From positions 1-16,945 of the forward strand of contig CAZVIK010000076.1 in NCBI GenBank assembly GCA_964627045.1: DNA of 16,945 nt, read 5' to 3'. The notes under the pieces are model-generated. The model did no database searches. It worked only from the letters and a program-made list of their open reading frames with translations, and was not told the origin of the DNA. Positions 1 to 5,989 of this stretch are shown piece by piece. Position 1 is the stretch's first letter, and each line of letters starts with the position of its first letter. Made by a program: the position numbers and the translations under genes. This DNA is from CAZVIK01 sp964627045 (GTDB lineage Bacteria > Acidobacteriota > Terriglobia > Bryobacterales > Bryobacteraceae).

Positions 1-4
1 TGAA

Positions 5-706
5 ATGAACCCCCGACGTCTTGCACCTCTCGTAATCGTTTTTTTGGCGTTGGCCGCCGCGCCGCTCTCGGCCACGTTGTTCGTCTTCGATCCCACCACG
101 GCGACCTTCACGCGGACCGGAGATTTCGCCTGGACATCGAGCAACCCGGGCGCCTCGGACCACTACGTCAGCTTCAACGACCCGGCCTACTCCAGCCTTG
201 CCGGCGCGAGTTTCTCCCTCGTCAATCCGGGCGACACCTCACCGGTGATCCAACTCGGATCGCTGACGCTGAATGCCGGCAGCATCGATTGCGTTACCCC
301 AGGCACCACGAATTACGAATGCGACGCTCGCAGCTTCACGGTGAGCATGACGATCCAGGGCATGCCGTCCTTCGTCATCACCATCTCCAGCCCGCAGGGA
401 ACCAGCGGTCAAATCGAGTACACCACCGGCGCGACGACCGACGGCGGCGTCGACGTGGCGCTGAACTACACGGGCGTATCCGAGGACCAATCGTTTGGCT
501 CGACGGGCATTCTCCGCGCGCAGATCGTCAACTCGCTCGGTGGAGACTGGATCGAGTGGACCAATCAGAACCAGTCGCAGGGCATCTACGCGCTCTTCAC
601 GCTGATCGAAGCCGACCAAGAGGCGGTGCCCGAGCCCGCCACGTACGTGTTGATCGGCTCCGCGCTGGCCGCGTTGGCGTTCCTACGCCGCCGCCGCACC
701 GCCTAG
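5..706 (+). CDS. PEP-CTERM sorting domain protein, exported, function unknown
   Basis: 233 aa. Residues 1-23 form a signal peptide: Arg-Arg at positions 4-5, a hydrophobic stretch (LVIVFLALAAA), then a small-residue cleavage site near LSA. This supports the ATG start even though only 4 bases precede it in the window. The body (about 25-205) is rich in Ser, Thr, Gly and Asn, as in a secreted beta-rich domain, with two Cys (about 96 and 104) that could pair. The C-terminus has VPEPATYVLIGS, a membrane helix and RRRR, the classic PEP-CTERM signal recognised by an exosortase. By family knowledge such proteins are cut and moved to the surface or exopolysaccharide layer. I recognise no enzymatic domain. 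It is followed by a second PEP-CTERM gene on the same strand. The stop is TAG. Sorting-signal call firm; function unknown. Confidence 0.85.
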   Translation: MNPRRLAPLVIVFLALAAAPLSATLFVFDPTTATFTRTGDFAWTSSNPGASDHYVSFNDPAYSSLAGASFSLVNPGDTSPVIQLGSLTLNAGSIDCVTPGTTNYECDARSFTVSMTIQGMPSFVITISSPQGTSGQIEYTTGATTDGGVDVALNYTGVSEDQSFGSTGILRAQIVNSLGGDWIEWTNQNQSQGIYALFTLIEADQEAVPEPATYVLIGSALAALAFLRRRRTA

Positions 707-776
707 TTCAGCGCGCAATGCCACCGTTCGCGCGCCGAGCGCGGCTCGCGTCGAAGCCTTAGGACTTTGCACCTTC

Positions 777-831
777 TGTACCAGTACAAAACCAATATCT
801 GGTGGTATTTCCAGGGGAAACACTTACCCCT
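777..831 (+). promoter_or_regulatory. Candidate control region upstream of second PEP-CTERM gene
   Basis: The 182 bp between the two PEP-CTERM genes (707-888) carry no gene. They include two short inverted repeats: TGTAC-CA-GTACA at 777-788, and AGGGG (813-817) with CCCCT (827-831) separated by 9 bases. The surrounding stretch (about 777-835) is more AT-rich than its flanks, as expected for a promoter or operator. I found no convincing sigma-70 or sigma-54 promoter match. The call as a regulatory site is an inference from position and symmetry. The AGGGG/CCCCT pair could also be a small stem in the 5' untranslated RNA. Confidence 0.3.
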
Positions 832-888
832 ATGATTGAGATTGACCCTCGCCGCGCGTCGCGCCGAGGGGAGGGAAGGAGCTTGGTT

Positions 889-1557
889 TTGAAGAGGAAT
901 CTCGTTTTGTTTGCGGCGATCGCTCTATTGGGAGCGTGGCCCGCATCCGCTAGTCTCTCGTCCTACACCGATCTGTCCTCCTGGACGGCGGCCATGACAG
1001 GACTTACGATCGTCAACGAGCCGTTTGATTCGGGCGGCTTGCTGTCGACAACGCTGGTCACGCCGTTGCCGGGCTCGAATGCCCACGATACGGGCTACCC
1101 AAGGATCGACACCGCCTCGGGGACCTGCAACGGGTGTAGCGGAACCGTGTGGCGAGACTACGTCCGGCGCGAAATCGAAATCATGGGCTTTGTCATCCAG
1201 ACGGCCTACACCACGACCTTCACTTACGGTCCCGGCGCCTTCCTGGGCTTTGGCGCGATCTGGGACACCGGTCCGGACAGCGAAGGCGGCGGGTTGACGA
1301 TCACGGTTAACCTGTCGGACCTGACCAGCGAGCAGATCACGCCGAACCTGACGGGCGTCGATGGCTGGTTCGGGTGGATTTCCGATATTCCGATCGCATC
1401 GTTCACGATTAGCCGCCCGTCGGGAACACAGGAACACTTCCAGATGGACAACCTCGTGTTCGGCGCCGCCTCCTCGGAGGTACCCGAACCGGCGACGTTT
1501 GTCCTTTTGGGAACCGCGCTGCTGGGGCTCGGTCTCTGGCGCCGTCGGCGCTCCTAG
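889..1557 (+). CDS. PEP-CTERM sorting domain protein, exported, function unknown
   Basis: 222 aa from the TTG at 889. The frame stays open upstream to GTG 802, but TTG 889 has a GGAAGGAG ribosome site at 874-881 with 7-base spacing, and it gives an ideal signal peptide: MKR, a hydrophobic core, then a WPASA cleavage site. Starting at 802 or at ATG 832 would put about 20-30 charged residues in front of that signal. The mature part (about 23-190) is Ser/Thr/Gly-rich with a CNGC motif, whose two Cys could form a disulfide or bind metal. The tail is VPEPATFVLLGTALLGLGLW followed by RRRRS: a PEP-CTERM motif, a transmembrane helix and a basic end. It is expected to be exported and processed by an exosortase. 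It is followed by a strong terminator. Biological role not recognised. Confidence 0.82.
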   Translation: MKRNLVLFAAIALLGAWPASASLSSYTDLSSWTAAMTGLTIVNEPFDSGGLLSTTLVTPLPGSNAHDTGYPRIDTASGTCNGCSGTVWRDYVRREIEIMGFVIQTAYTTTFTYGPGAFLGFGAIWDTGPDSEGGGLTITVNLSDLTSEQITPNLTGVDGWFGWISDIPIASFTISRPSGTQEHFQMDNLVFGAASSEVPEPATFVLLGTALLGLGLWRRRRS

Positions 1558-1577
1558 CCCGTACCCAAGAAACAACG

Positions 1578-1621
1578 ACGCCGGCGGGTCGCCCCGCCGG
1601 CGTTCGCTTTTCTTGTCTTTT
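1578..1621. terminator. Bidirectional intrinsic terminator between convergent units
   Basis: A perfect 11-bp GC stem (ACGCCGGCGGG at 1578-1588 paired with 1593-1603) closes a 4-base TCGC loop. On the plus strand it is followed by a T-rich tract (TTTT at 1608-1611, another T run at 1618-1621), which ends the second PEP-CTERM transcript 20 bp after its stop. Read on the minus strand the hairpin is followed by CGTTGTTTCTT, so it may also end the ribosomal superoperon about 70 bp after rplQ. Confidence 0.8.
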
Positions 1622-1626
1622 GCTTT

Positions 1627-1667
1627 CGCGAGGGCTGGGCCGGCGGCGCCGGCCTCGCCCACTCGCG
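1627..1667. terminator. GC-rich nested hairpin next to the rplQ stop
   Basis: An outer stem CGCGAG (1627-1632) with CTCGCG (1662-1667) encloses an inner stem GGCCGGC (1638-1644) with GCCGGCC (1648-1654). It begins 6 bases after the rplQ stop on the minus strand. No T tract follows on that strand; a short GGTTTTCT follows on the plus strand. It may protect the 3' end of the ribosomal mRNA or back up the neighbouring terminator. Structure is seen; function is inferred. Confidence 0.45.
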
Positions 1668-1672
1668 GTTTT

Positions 1673-2128
1673 CTACTGTGCGGCGGGAGGCGCCTCTTCC
1701 TCGCGTCCTTCGCGGACGGCCTTCATGCGCTCTTCGCGGCGTTTGGCTCGGTCGGCGGCGCGCTTCACCAGTTCGGAACCGACCAGTTCGAGCATGGCCT
1801 GTTCAGCGCCGTCTCCACGCCGCCAGCCAAGCCGCACGATCCGCGTGTACCCACCGGCTCGCTGGCCGAAGCGCGTTCCCAACTTGTCGAACAGCTTTTT
1901 CACCGAAGCCGGTGTTTCCAGAAACGCCGCCGCCTGACGCCGCGCGTGCAATGTGTCGCGCTTGGCCAGCGTGATCATCTTGTCGACCAACGGCTTCACG
2001 GCCTTCGCCTTGGGCACCGTCGTGATGACGCGCTCGTGCTCGATGACGCTGGTCACCAGTCCGCGCAGGAGCGCCTTGCGGGCCGCGGGGTCTCTTCTGA
2101 GCTTGTATCCGGCTCGTTTGTGTCTCAT
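1673..2128 (-). CDS. rplQ: 50S ribosomal protein L17
   Basis: 151 aa. The N-terminal MRHKRAGYKLRRDPAARKAL and the following LLRGLVTSVIEHERVITT are the L17 signature; L17 sits near the polypeptide exit tunnel of the large subunit. It is longer than the roughly 115-130 aa common for L17: about 25 extra residues at the C-terminus are charged (Arg/Lys then Glu, Ala, Pro) and look disordered. The ATG is preceded by GAGG about 8 bases upstream. It lies 11 bp after rpoA and is the last gene of the alpha part, the normal place for rplQ. It runs convergently into the PEP-CTERM genes across two hairpins. Stop is TAG. Confidence 0.97.
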   Translation of the reverse strand: MRHKRAGYKLRRDPAARKALLRGLVTSVIEHERVITTVPKAKAVKPLVDKMITLAKRDTLHARRQAAAFLETPASVKKLFDKLGTRFGQRAGGYTRIVRLGWRRGDGAEQAMLELVGSELVKRAADRAKRREERMKAVREGREEEAPPAAQ

Positions 2129-2139
2129 GGAAAAATCCT

Positions 2140-3207
2140 CTACTCTTCGTTGCCTTCCGCCTGTTCCTCGATGGCGGCTGCGGGCTCTTCAGCGGCGGCT
2201 TCGTCCTCGACGGGCGCGGTGACCACGCCGGAGGCCGACACCAGGCGGCCCTGCGAATCGAACCGCATGCCGAAGCTGAGGCCCAAGCCCTGCAACAGTT
2301 CCTTGATTTCGTTGAGCGACTTACGGCCGAAGTTCTTGGTCCGCAGCATCTCGGCTTCGGTCCGCTGCACCAGGTCGCCGATGGACTGAATATTGGCGTT
2401 CTTCAGGCAGTTGTAAGACCGGACGCTGAGCTCGAGTTCTTCGACCGAACGGGTGAGCACCTCGTTCAGCTTCGGCTCGATCGCTTCCAGGCCCGCTTCG
2501 GAGGGCTCGGCGGCCTCTTCGAAGTTGATGAAGATGGCCATGTGGTCTTTGAGCAGCTTGGCGGCCTGCCCGACGGCGTCGGCCGGGGAAATGGCGCCGT
2601 TGGTCCAGACTTCCAGCGTGAGCTTGTCGAAGTCGGTCATCTGCCCGAGACGAGCCGCCTCCACGTTGAAGTTGACCTTGCGGACCGGCGAGTGCACGCT
2701 GTCGATGGGGATGTAGCCGAGCGGCAGGTCCTCGTCGAAATTGCGTTCCGCACTGACGTAGCCGCGGCCCTTCTTGAGCCGCATTTCGATGTTCAGCTTG
2801 CCGCGCTCGCTGACCGTAGCCACGTGCATGGTCCGGTCCAGGACCTCCACTTCGGAGTCGGTCTCGATTTGGCCGCTGAGCACCTCACCGGCGGAGTCGA
2901 CTTCCAGGCGCACGGTCTTCACGCCCTCCGAGGTCATCTTGAACGGGATCTGCTTGAGGTTGAGGATGATGTCGGTGGCGTCCTCGACGACGTCGGGGAT
3001 GGGACTGAACTCGTGCGCCACGCCCTCGATCTTCACGGCGGTGATGGCCGCGCCTTCGATCGAACCGAGCAGGATTCGCCGCAGGCTGTTGCCGATCGTC
3101 GTGCCAAAGCCTCGTTCGAAGGGTTGCGCGGTGAACTTGCCGTAGCGGTCCGTCAGGGTTTCGGTGTTGGCCACCAGTCGCTTGGGCTTTTGAAATCCTT
3201 TAAACAT
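2140..3207 (-). CDS. rpoA: DNA-directed RNA polymerase subunit alpha
   Basis: 355 aa. The N-terminal domain (about 1-235) directs alpha dimerisation and assembly with beta and beta'. It contains ERGFGTTIGNSLRRILL (31-47), including the conserved Arg pair at 43-44. The C-terminal domain (about 245-315) has VRSYNCLKNANI, whose Arg263 matches the DNA-contacting Arg265 of E. coli, and the FGRKSLNEIKE helix (293-303), so UP-element and activator contact is expected to be retained. Usual length is about 315-340 aa; the extra part is an acidic tail (about 332-355) rich in Glu and Ala. AGAGGAAC lies upstream of the ATG. The 84 bp between rpsD and this gene contain two inverted repeats, so its expression could be tuned separately from rpsD. 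Confidence 0.98.
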   Translation of the reverse strand: MFKGFQKPKRLVANTETLTDRYGKFTAQPFERGFGTTIGNSLRRILLGSIEGAAITAVKIEGVAHEFSPIPDVVEDATDIILNLKQIPFKMTSEGVKTVRLEVDSAGEVLSGQIETDSEVEVLDRTMHVATVSERGKLNIEMRLKKGRGYVSAERNFDEDLPLGYIPIDSVHSPVRKVNFNVEAARLGQMTDFDKLTLEVWTNGAISPADAVGQAAKLLKDHMAIFINFEEAAEPSEAGLEAIEPKLNEVLTRSVEELELSVRSYNCLKNANIQSIGDLVQRTEAEMLRTKNFGRKSLNEIKELLQGLGLSFGMRFDSQGRLVSASGVVTAPVEDEAAAEEPAAAIEEQAEGNEE

Positions 3208-3255
3208 GCAATTCGTTCCTCTCGCCAGTGCTGCTCAATCCATGCCGCTGATACC

Positions 3256-3299
3256 CCACGTCGACAGGCGTGGCGGCGAAGTAGGAGTCCCCTACTTCG
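3256..3299 (-). promoter_or_regulatory. Inverted repeats spanning rpsD stop and the rpsD-rpoA gap
   Basis: CGAAGTAGG (3277-3285), a 5-base AGTCC spacer and CCTACTTCG (3291-3299) form a perfect 9-bp stem whose right arm covers the rpsD stop codon (3292-3294). A second stem follows in the direction of transcription: CCACG (3256-3260) with CGTGG (3269-3273), 8-base loop. Neither has a T tract, so they are not simple terminators. Pausing, RNA processing or partial attenuation before rpoA are possible. Structures are seen; role is inferred. Confidence 0.4.
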
Positions 3300-3930
3300 A
3301 GTACAGCTCGACGACCAATTGCTCGTTTAGCTGGATCTGCACCAACTCTTCGCGCTTCGGATACCCGATCACGCGGCCCTTCAGATTCTCGCGGTCCACA
3401 TCCAGCCAGTTGGGGCAGGGGGCGTGGGCCGTGGCGTCGCGCGCGCCCAGGATCGCGGCGTTCTTCCGGCTCTTCTCGCGGATTTCCACCACGTCGTTGA
3501 GCTTGACCAGGAAGCTCGGGATGTTGACCTTGCGCCCGTTCACCTGGAAGTGCCCGTGGCGCACGAACTGCCGCGCCTGGCGCCGGCTGGTGCCGAAGCC
3601 CATGCGGTAGACCACGTTGTCCAGGCGGCGCTCGAGCATCCCGAGAAGCTGCTCGCCGGTGATGCCCTTCATCTGGCTGGCCTTCTCAAACAGGTTGCGG
3701 AACTGAACCTCGAGCAGGCCGTACACCCGGCGCGCCTTCTGCTTTTCGCGGAGCTGCAGCCCGTAGCCCTGGATCTTCTGCCGCCGGGTCTTGCTGTTGC
3801 CGTGCTGGCCAGGCGGAACGTTATTCTTCTCGACGGCGCACTTGTCGGTATGGCAGCGCTCGCCCTTCAGGAAGAGCTTCATCGCTTCGCGCCGGCACAA
3901 GCGGCAGGCTGGTCCAATATATCGTGCCAA
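3292..3930 (-). CDS. rpsD: 30S ribosomal protein S4
   Basis: 212 aa from a TTG start at 3930. The frame is open upstream to 4029, but that would overlap rpsK by 31 bases and add 33 residues foreign to S4. The TTG has an AAGGAGG site (3936-3942) 5 bases upstream and yields the family start M-ARYIGPACRLCRRE. Cys9, Cys12, Cys26 and Cys31 match the zinc site of the C+ type of S4. The S4 RNA-binding domain follows (about 95-160: LERRLDNVVYRMGFGTSRRQ, then the VNGRKVNIPS region). S4 nucleates 16S rRNA folding in the small-subunit body and represses its own operon in several bacteria. The gene is flanked by unusually long gaps (68 bp before, 84 bp after), both with dyad symmetry. Confidence 0.96.
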   Translation of the reverse strand: MARYIGPACRLCRREAMKLFLKGERCHTDKCAVEKNNVPPGQHGNSKTRRQKIQGYGLQLREKQKARRVYGLLEVQFRNLFEKASQMKGITGEQLLGMLERRLDNVVYRMGFGTSRRQARQFVRHGHFQVNGRKVNIPSFLVKLNDVVEIREKSRKNAAILGARDATAHAPCPNWLDVDRENLKGRVIGYPKREELVQIQLNEQLVVELYSK

Positions 3931-3998
3931 GACTTCCTCCTTGCTGATCCCCTCACGGCCGCGGCATGGCCCCGGCCCGTGCGTCACACGCCTCGCCC
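3931..3998 (-). promoter_or_regulatory. rpsK-rpsD leader with strong ribosome site and possible stem
   Basis: This 68-bp gap holds AAGGAGG at 3936-3942, which fixes the TTG start of rpsD. Upstream on the minus strand, CACGGGCC and GGCCGTG can pair as a stem of about 7 bp with one bulged base around a GC-rich loop. In E. coli S4 represses the alpha operon upstream of rpsM, and in Bacillus at its own leader. A regulatory role for this segment is only a suggestion from position and foldability. Confidence 0.3.
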
Positions 3999-4406
3999 CT
4001 AAACGCGCCTCTTCTTCGGCGGCCGGCAACCATTGTGCGGCACCGGCGTCACGTCCGTGATGGCGCGCACCTCGATCCCAGCGGACGCCAGCGCGCGGAT
4101 GGCCGATTCGCGCCCCGCGCCCGGCCCGCTGACCCGGACCTCCACCGACCGCATTCCGAATTCCCGCACCTTGTTGGCGGCGGTGGCCGATGCCTGCTGG
4201 GCGGCGAAGGGCGTACCCTTGCGCGAACCGCGGAAGCCGAGCGAGCCCGCGCTCGACCAGGCCACCACGTTGCCCGCCGGATCGGCGATGCTGACGATGG
4301 TGTTGTTGAACGTGGCCTGAATGTGCACCACGCCCGACGGTACCGACTTCTTTTCCTTCTTTTTGAAGGTCTTCTTCTTACCGGTTTTTGCCGCTGCTTT
4401 GGCCAT
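3999..4406 (-). CDS. rpsK: 30S ribosomal protein S11
   Basis: 135 aa. The Lys-rich N-terminus (1-20) is followed by GVVHIQATFNNTIVSIADPAGNVVAW and by GFRGSRKGTPFAAQ, both S11 hallmarks. The end VTPVPHNGCRPPKKRRV is near-invariant; it contains the Asn-Gly pair (125-126) known in E. coli S11 to form isoaspartate. S11 binds 16S rRNA on the platform and helps shape the E site and the mRNA path beside S7 and S18. It begins with ATG 10 bp after rpsM. Length is normal apart from a slightly long basic N-terminus. Stop is TAG, followed by the 68-bp gap before rpsD. Confidence 0.98.
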   Translation of the reverse strand: MAKAAAKTGKKKTFKKKEKKSVPSGVVHIQATFNNTIVSIADPAGNVVAWSSAGSLGFRGSRKGTPFAAQQASATAANKVREFGMRSVEVRVSGPGAGRESAIRALASAGIEVRAITDVTPVPHNGCRPPKKRRV

Positions 4407-4416
4407 GCCTTGTCCT

Positions 4417-4803
4417 CTAGGTCTTCGCCGCCGACTTCTTCTTGTTTGCCACCGTGCCGCGGCGCGGGCCCTTGCGCGTGCGGGCGTTGGTGTGCGACCG
4501 CTGGCCGCGCACCGGCAGACCGCGACGGTGACGCAGCCCGCGGTAAGAGCCCATCTCGATGAGCCGCTTCAGGTTCAACGAGATTTCCTTGCGCAGGTCG
4601 CCTTCCACGGCGCCTTCTTCTTCGATGATCTGACGGATGCGGCTCACCTCTTCCTCGGTAAGGTCGGCAACCTTTTTGTCGAGGTTCACGCCCGCCCGGT
4701 GCAAGATCGAGCTCGACCGGGTGCGGCCGATGCCGTAGATGTAGGTGAGGCCGATGACCGCCCGCTTCTTGACGGGGAGGTCCACGCCCGCGATACGCGC
4801 CAT
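4417..4803 (-). CDS. rpsM: 30S ribosomal protein S13
   Basis: 128 aa. It starts MARIAGVDLPVKKRAVIGLTYIYGIG, with the helix-two-turn-helix region in the first 60 residues, then YRGLRHRRGLPVRGQRSHTNARTRKG (about 88-113), the conserved basic segment facing tRNA, and a Lys/Arg tail. S13 sits in the small-subunit head, contacts the P-site tRNA and forms intersubunit bridges with L5. ATG has AGGAGG 8 bases upstream. It lies 13 bp after rpmJ and 10 bp before rpsK, the standard alpha-operon position. Stop is TAG. Confidence 0.98.
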   Translation of the reverse strand: MARIAGVDLPVKKRAVIGLTYIYGIGRTRSSSILHRAGVNLDKKVADLTEEEVSRIRQIIEEEGAVEGDLRKEISLNLKRLIEMGSYRGLRHRRGLPVRGQRSHTNARTRKGPRRGTVANKKKSAAKT

Positions 4804-4816
4804 AATAATCCTCCTG

Positions 4817-4930
4817 CTATCCCTGCCGTTGCTTGTGCTTCGGGTTCGTGCAGATGACCCGCACCACCCCGCGGCGGTGGATCAGTTTGCACTTGTCGCA
4901 GATCTTCTTGACTGATGCCCGTACTTTCAT
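4817..4930 (-). CDS. rpmJ: 50S ribosomal protein L36, zinc-binding type
   Basis: 37 aa, so short that gene finders can miss it. Translation from ATG 4930 gives MKVRASVKKICDKCKLIHRR and onward to NPKHKQRQG, the full usual length of L36. Cys11, Cys14, Cys27 and His32 make the C-X2-C-X12-C-X4-H zinc site, so this is the zinc-binding (C+) form and not the zinc-free paralogue induced under zinc starvation in some species. L36 binds 23S rRNA near the central protuberance base. It lies 7 bp after infA and 13 bp before rpsM, the normal infA-rpmJ-rpsM order. Stop is TAG. Confidence 0.96.
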   Translation of the reverse strand: MKVRASVKKICDKCKLIHRRGVVRVICTNPKHKQRQG

Positions 4931-4937
4931 ACGGCTG

Positions 4938-5192
4938 TTACCCTTTCCCCAGGAGCTTCACAATCCTACCCCGCGTTCTGTCGTGCGGCGAAAGCTCCAC
5001 CAAAACTTTGTCACCCACCCGGAACCGGACGAAATTCGCCGTCCTGGCTCCGGCCGCGTGCGCGATGGCGCGCCCGCGATCCGCCAACTCCACCCGGAAG
5101 GCCGCGCTCGGAAGCAACTCCATCACGGTCGCCTCCACCGGCTTTCGCCCGCCCTTCCCGTCCATCGGCTTGCGCTCGCCGTCCAGCGGCAT
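4938..5192 (-). CDS. infA: Translation initiation factor IF-1, divergent
   Basis: 84 aa. The OB fold is clear from VEATVMELLPSAAFRVELAD (19-38), VGDKVLVELSPHD (59-71) and TRGRIV (73-78), which align well with IF-1, and the position between map and rpmJ is the usual one for infA. Two features are unusual. The N-terminus has about 12 extra, mostly charged residues. The loop normally read as AHISGKMRKNYIR is AHAAGARTANFVR here, losing the HISGKM signature and basic residues that contact 16S rRNA in the A site. Start choice: ATG 5192, 7 bp after map, is used; ATG 5165 (residue 10) would give a more typical length. It may be a working IF-1 variant or one of two copies in the genome. Confidence 0.85.
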   Translation of the reverse strand: MPLDGERKPMDGKGGRKPVEATVMELLPSAAFRVELADRGRAIAHAAGARTANFVRFRVGDKVLVELSPHDRTRGRIVKLLGKG

Positions 5193-5199
5193 CTTCCAC

Positions 5200-5970
5200 T
5201 CACGGCCGGGTCAAGACCCACGGCCCATTCCCGGTCACGGCCACGCAATGCTCGAAGTGCGCCGAATAGGAACCGTCCCTGGTCACGGCCGTCCAGCGGT
5301 CCGCCAGCACCCTGGTTTCGGGCCGCCCGGCGTTCACCATCGGCTCGATGGCCAACACCATGCCTTCTTTCAGCCGCGGATTCTCGTTCCGCCGATCCAC
5401 GTAGTTGGGAACCTGCGGCTCCTCGTGCAGCCGGCTTCCGATCCCATGCCCGACATACTCGCGAACCACCGTGAATCCCTGGCCTACGACGTGATTCTCA
5501 ACGGCCTCGCACACGTCGAACAGGCGGTTGCCCGGGCGCATCTTGTCGATGGCCAATTCCAGCGACTCCCGCGTAGTCTGCAACAACCGCGCTGTCTTCT
5601 CGTCCACTTCGCCGACTGGAATCGTCACCGCTGAATCGCCGTAAAACCCGTCGAGCGACGCCCCGGTGTCGATCGAAACCACGTCGCCCTTCTTGAGCAC
5701 CCGCTTGGCCGAGGGCATCCCGTGGACGACCTCTTCGTTGACCGACGTGCAAAGCACAAACGGGTAGCTCTCGCCCACCGCCGGGACGAAGTACCCCTTA
5801 AAGGCCGGCTTGGCGCCCGCGTCGCGGATCATCCGCTCGGCGGTCGTTTCCAGGTCCATCGTTGTTATGCCTTCCTGAACCATCCCGGCCAGTTCCTGCA
5901 ACACGCTCCACACCAGCAGACCGCTGCGCCGCATCTTCTCGAGGTCTTCCGGACTCTTGCGCACGATCAT
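5200..5970 (-). CDS. map: Methionine aminopeptidase, type I
   Basis: 256 aa. It removes the initiator Met from new proteins whose second residue is small. All active-site residues of the pita-bread fold are present: the two-metal ligands Asp101, Asp112, His175, Glu209 and Glu240, plus the catalytic His83 (VVHGMPS) and His182. Motifs: SIDTGASLDGFYGDSAVT (99-116), EYVGHGIGSRLHEEP (171-185), LAIEPMV (206-212). Length equals that of bacterial type Ia enzymes, with no N-terminal zinc-finger extension. It lies 19 bp after secY and 7 bp before infA. The adk gene that often precedes map is missing. The ribosome site is weak, so coupling to secY translation is possible. Confidence 0.97.
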   Translation of the reverse strand: MIVRKSPEDLEKMRRSGLLVWSVLQELAGMVQEGITTMDLETTAERMIRDAGAKPAFKGYFVPAVGESYPFVLCTSVNEEVVHGMPSAKRVLKKGDVVSIDTGASLDGFYGDSAVTIPVGEVDEKTARLLQTTRESLELAIDKMRPGNRLFDVCEAVENHVVGQGFTVVREYVGHGIGSRLHEEPQVPNYVDRRNENPRLKEGMVLAIEPMVNAGRPETRVLADRWTAVTRDGSYSAHFEHCVAVTGNGPWVLTRP

Positions 5971-5989
5971 GCCGCGTCGGATTCCGTTC

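Noticed and set aside
802..888. Upstream extension of the second PEP-CTERM gene (GTG 802 or ATG 832)
   Set aside because: No ribosome site at either codon, and the signal peptide would be buried behind a charged stretch; TTG 889 explains both.
707..888. Sigma-54 promoter before the second PEP-CTERM gene, as known for some PEP-CTERM regulons
   Set aside because: A TTTGCA near 766-771 resembles the -12 element but no GG dinucleotide sits at the required -24 distance.
925..1662. 245-codon minus-strand frame opposite the second PEP-CTERM gene
   Set aside because: The plus-strand gene has a signal peptide, PEP-CTERM tail, ribosome site and terminator; the opposite frame has none of these and passes through the terminator stem.
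1361..2389. 342-codon plus-strand frame over the PEP-CTERM end, terminator and rplQ/rpoA
   Set aside because: It would read through a strong terminator and lie antisense to rplQ and rpoA; composition is Arg/Ser/Pro noise typical of shadow frames.
3931..4029. Upstream extension of rpsD to codon at 4029
   Set aside because: It overlaps rpsK and adds 33 residues foreign to S4, while TTG 3930 has AAGGAGG at the right distance and gives the family N-terminus.
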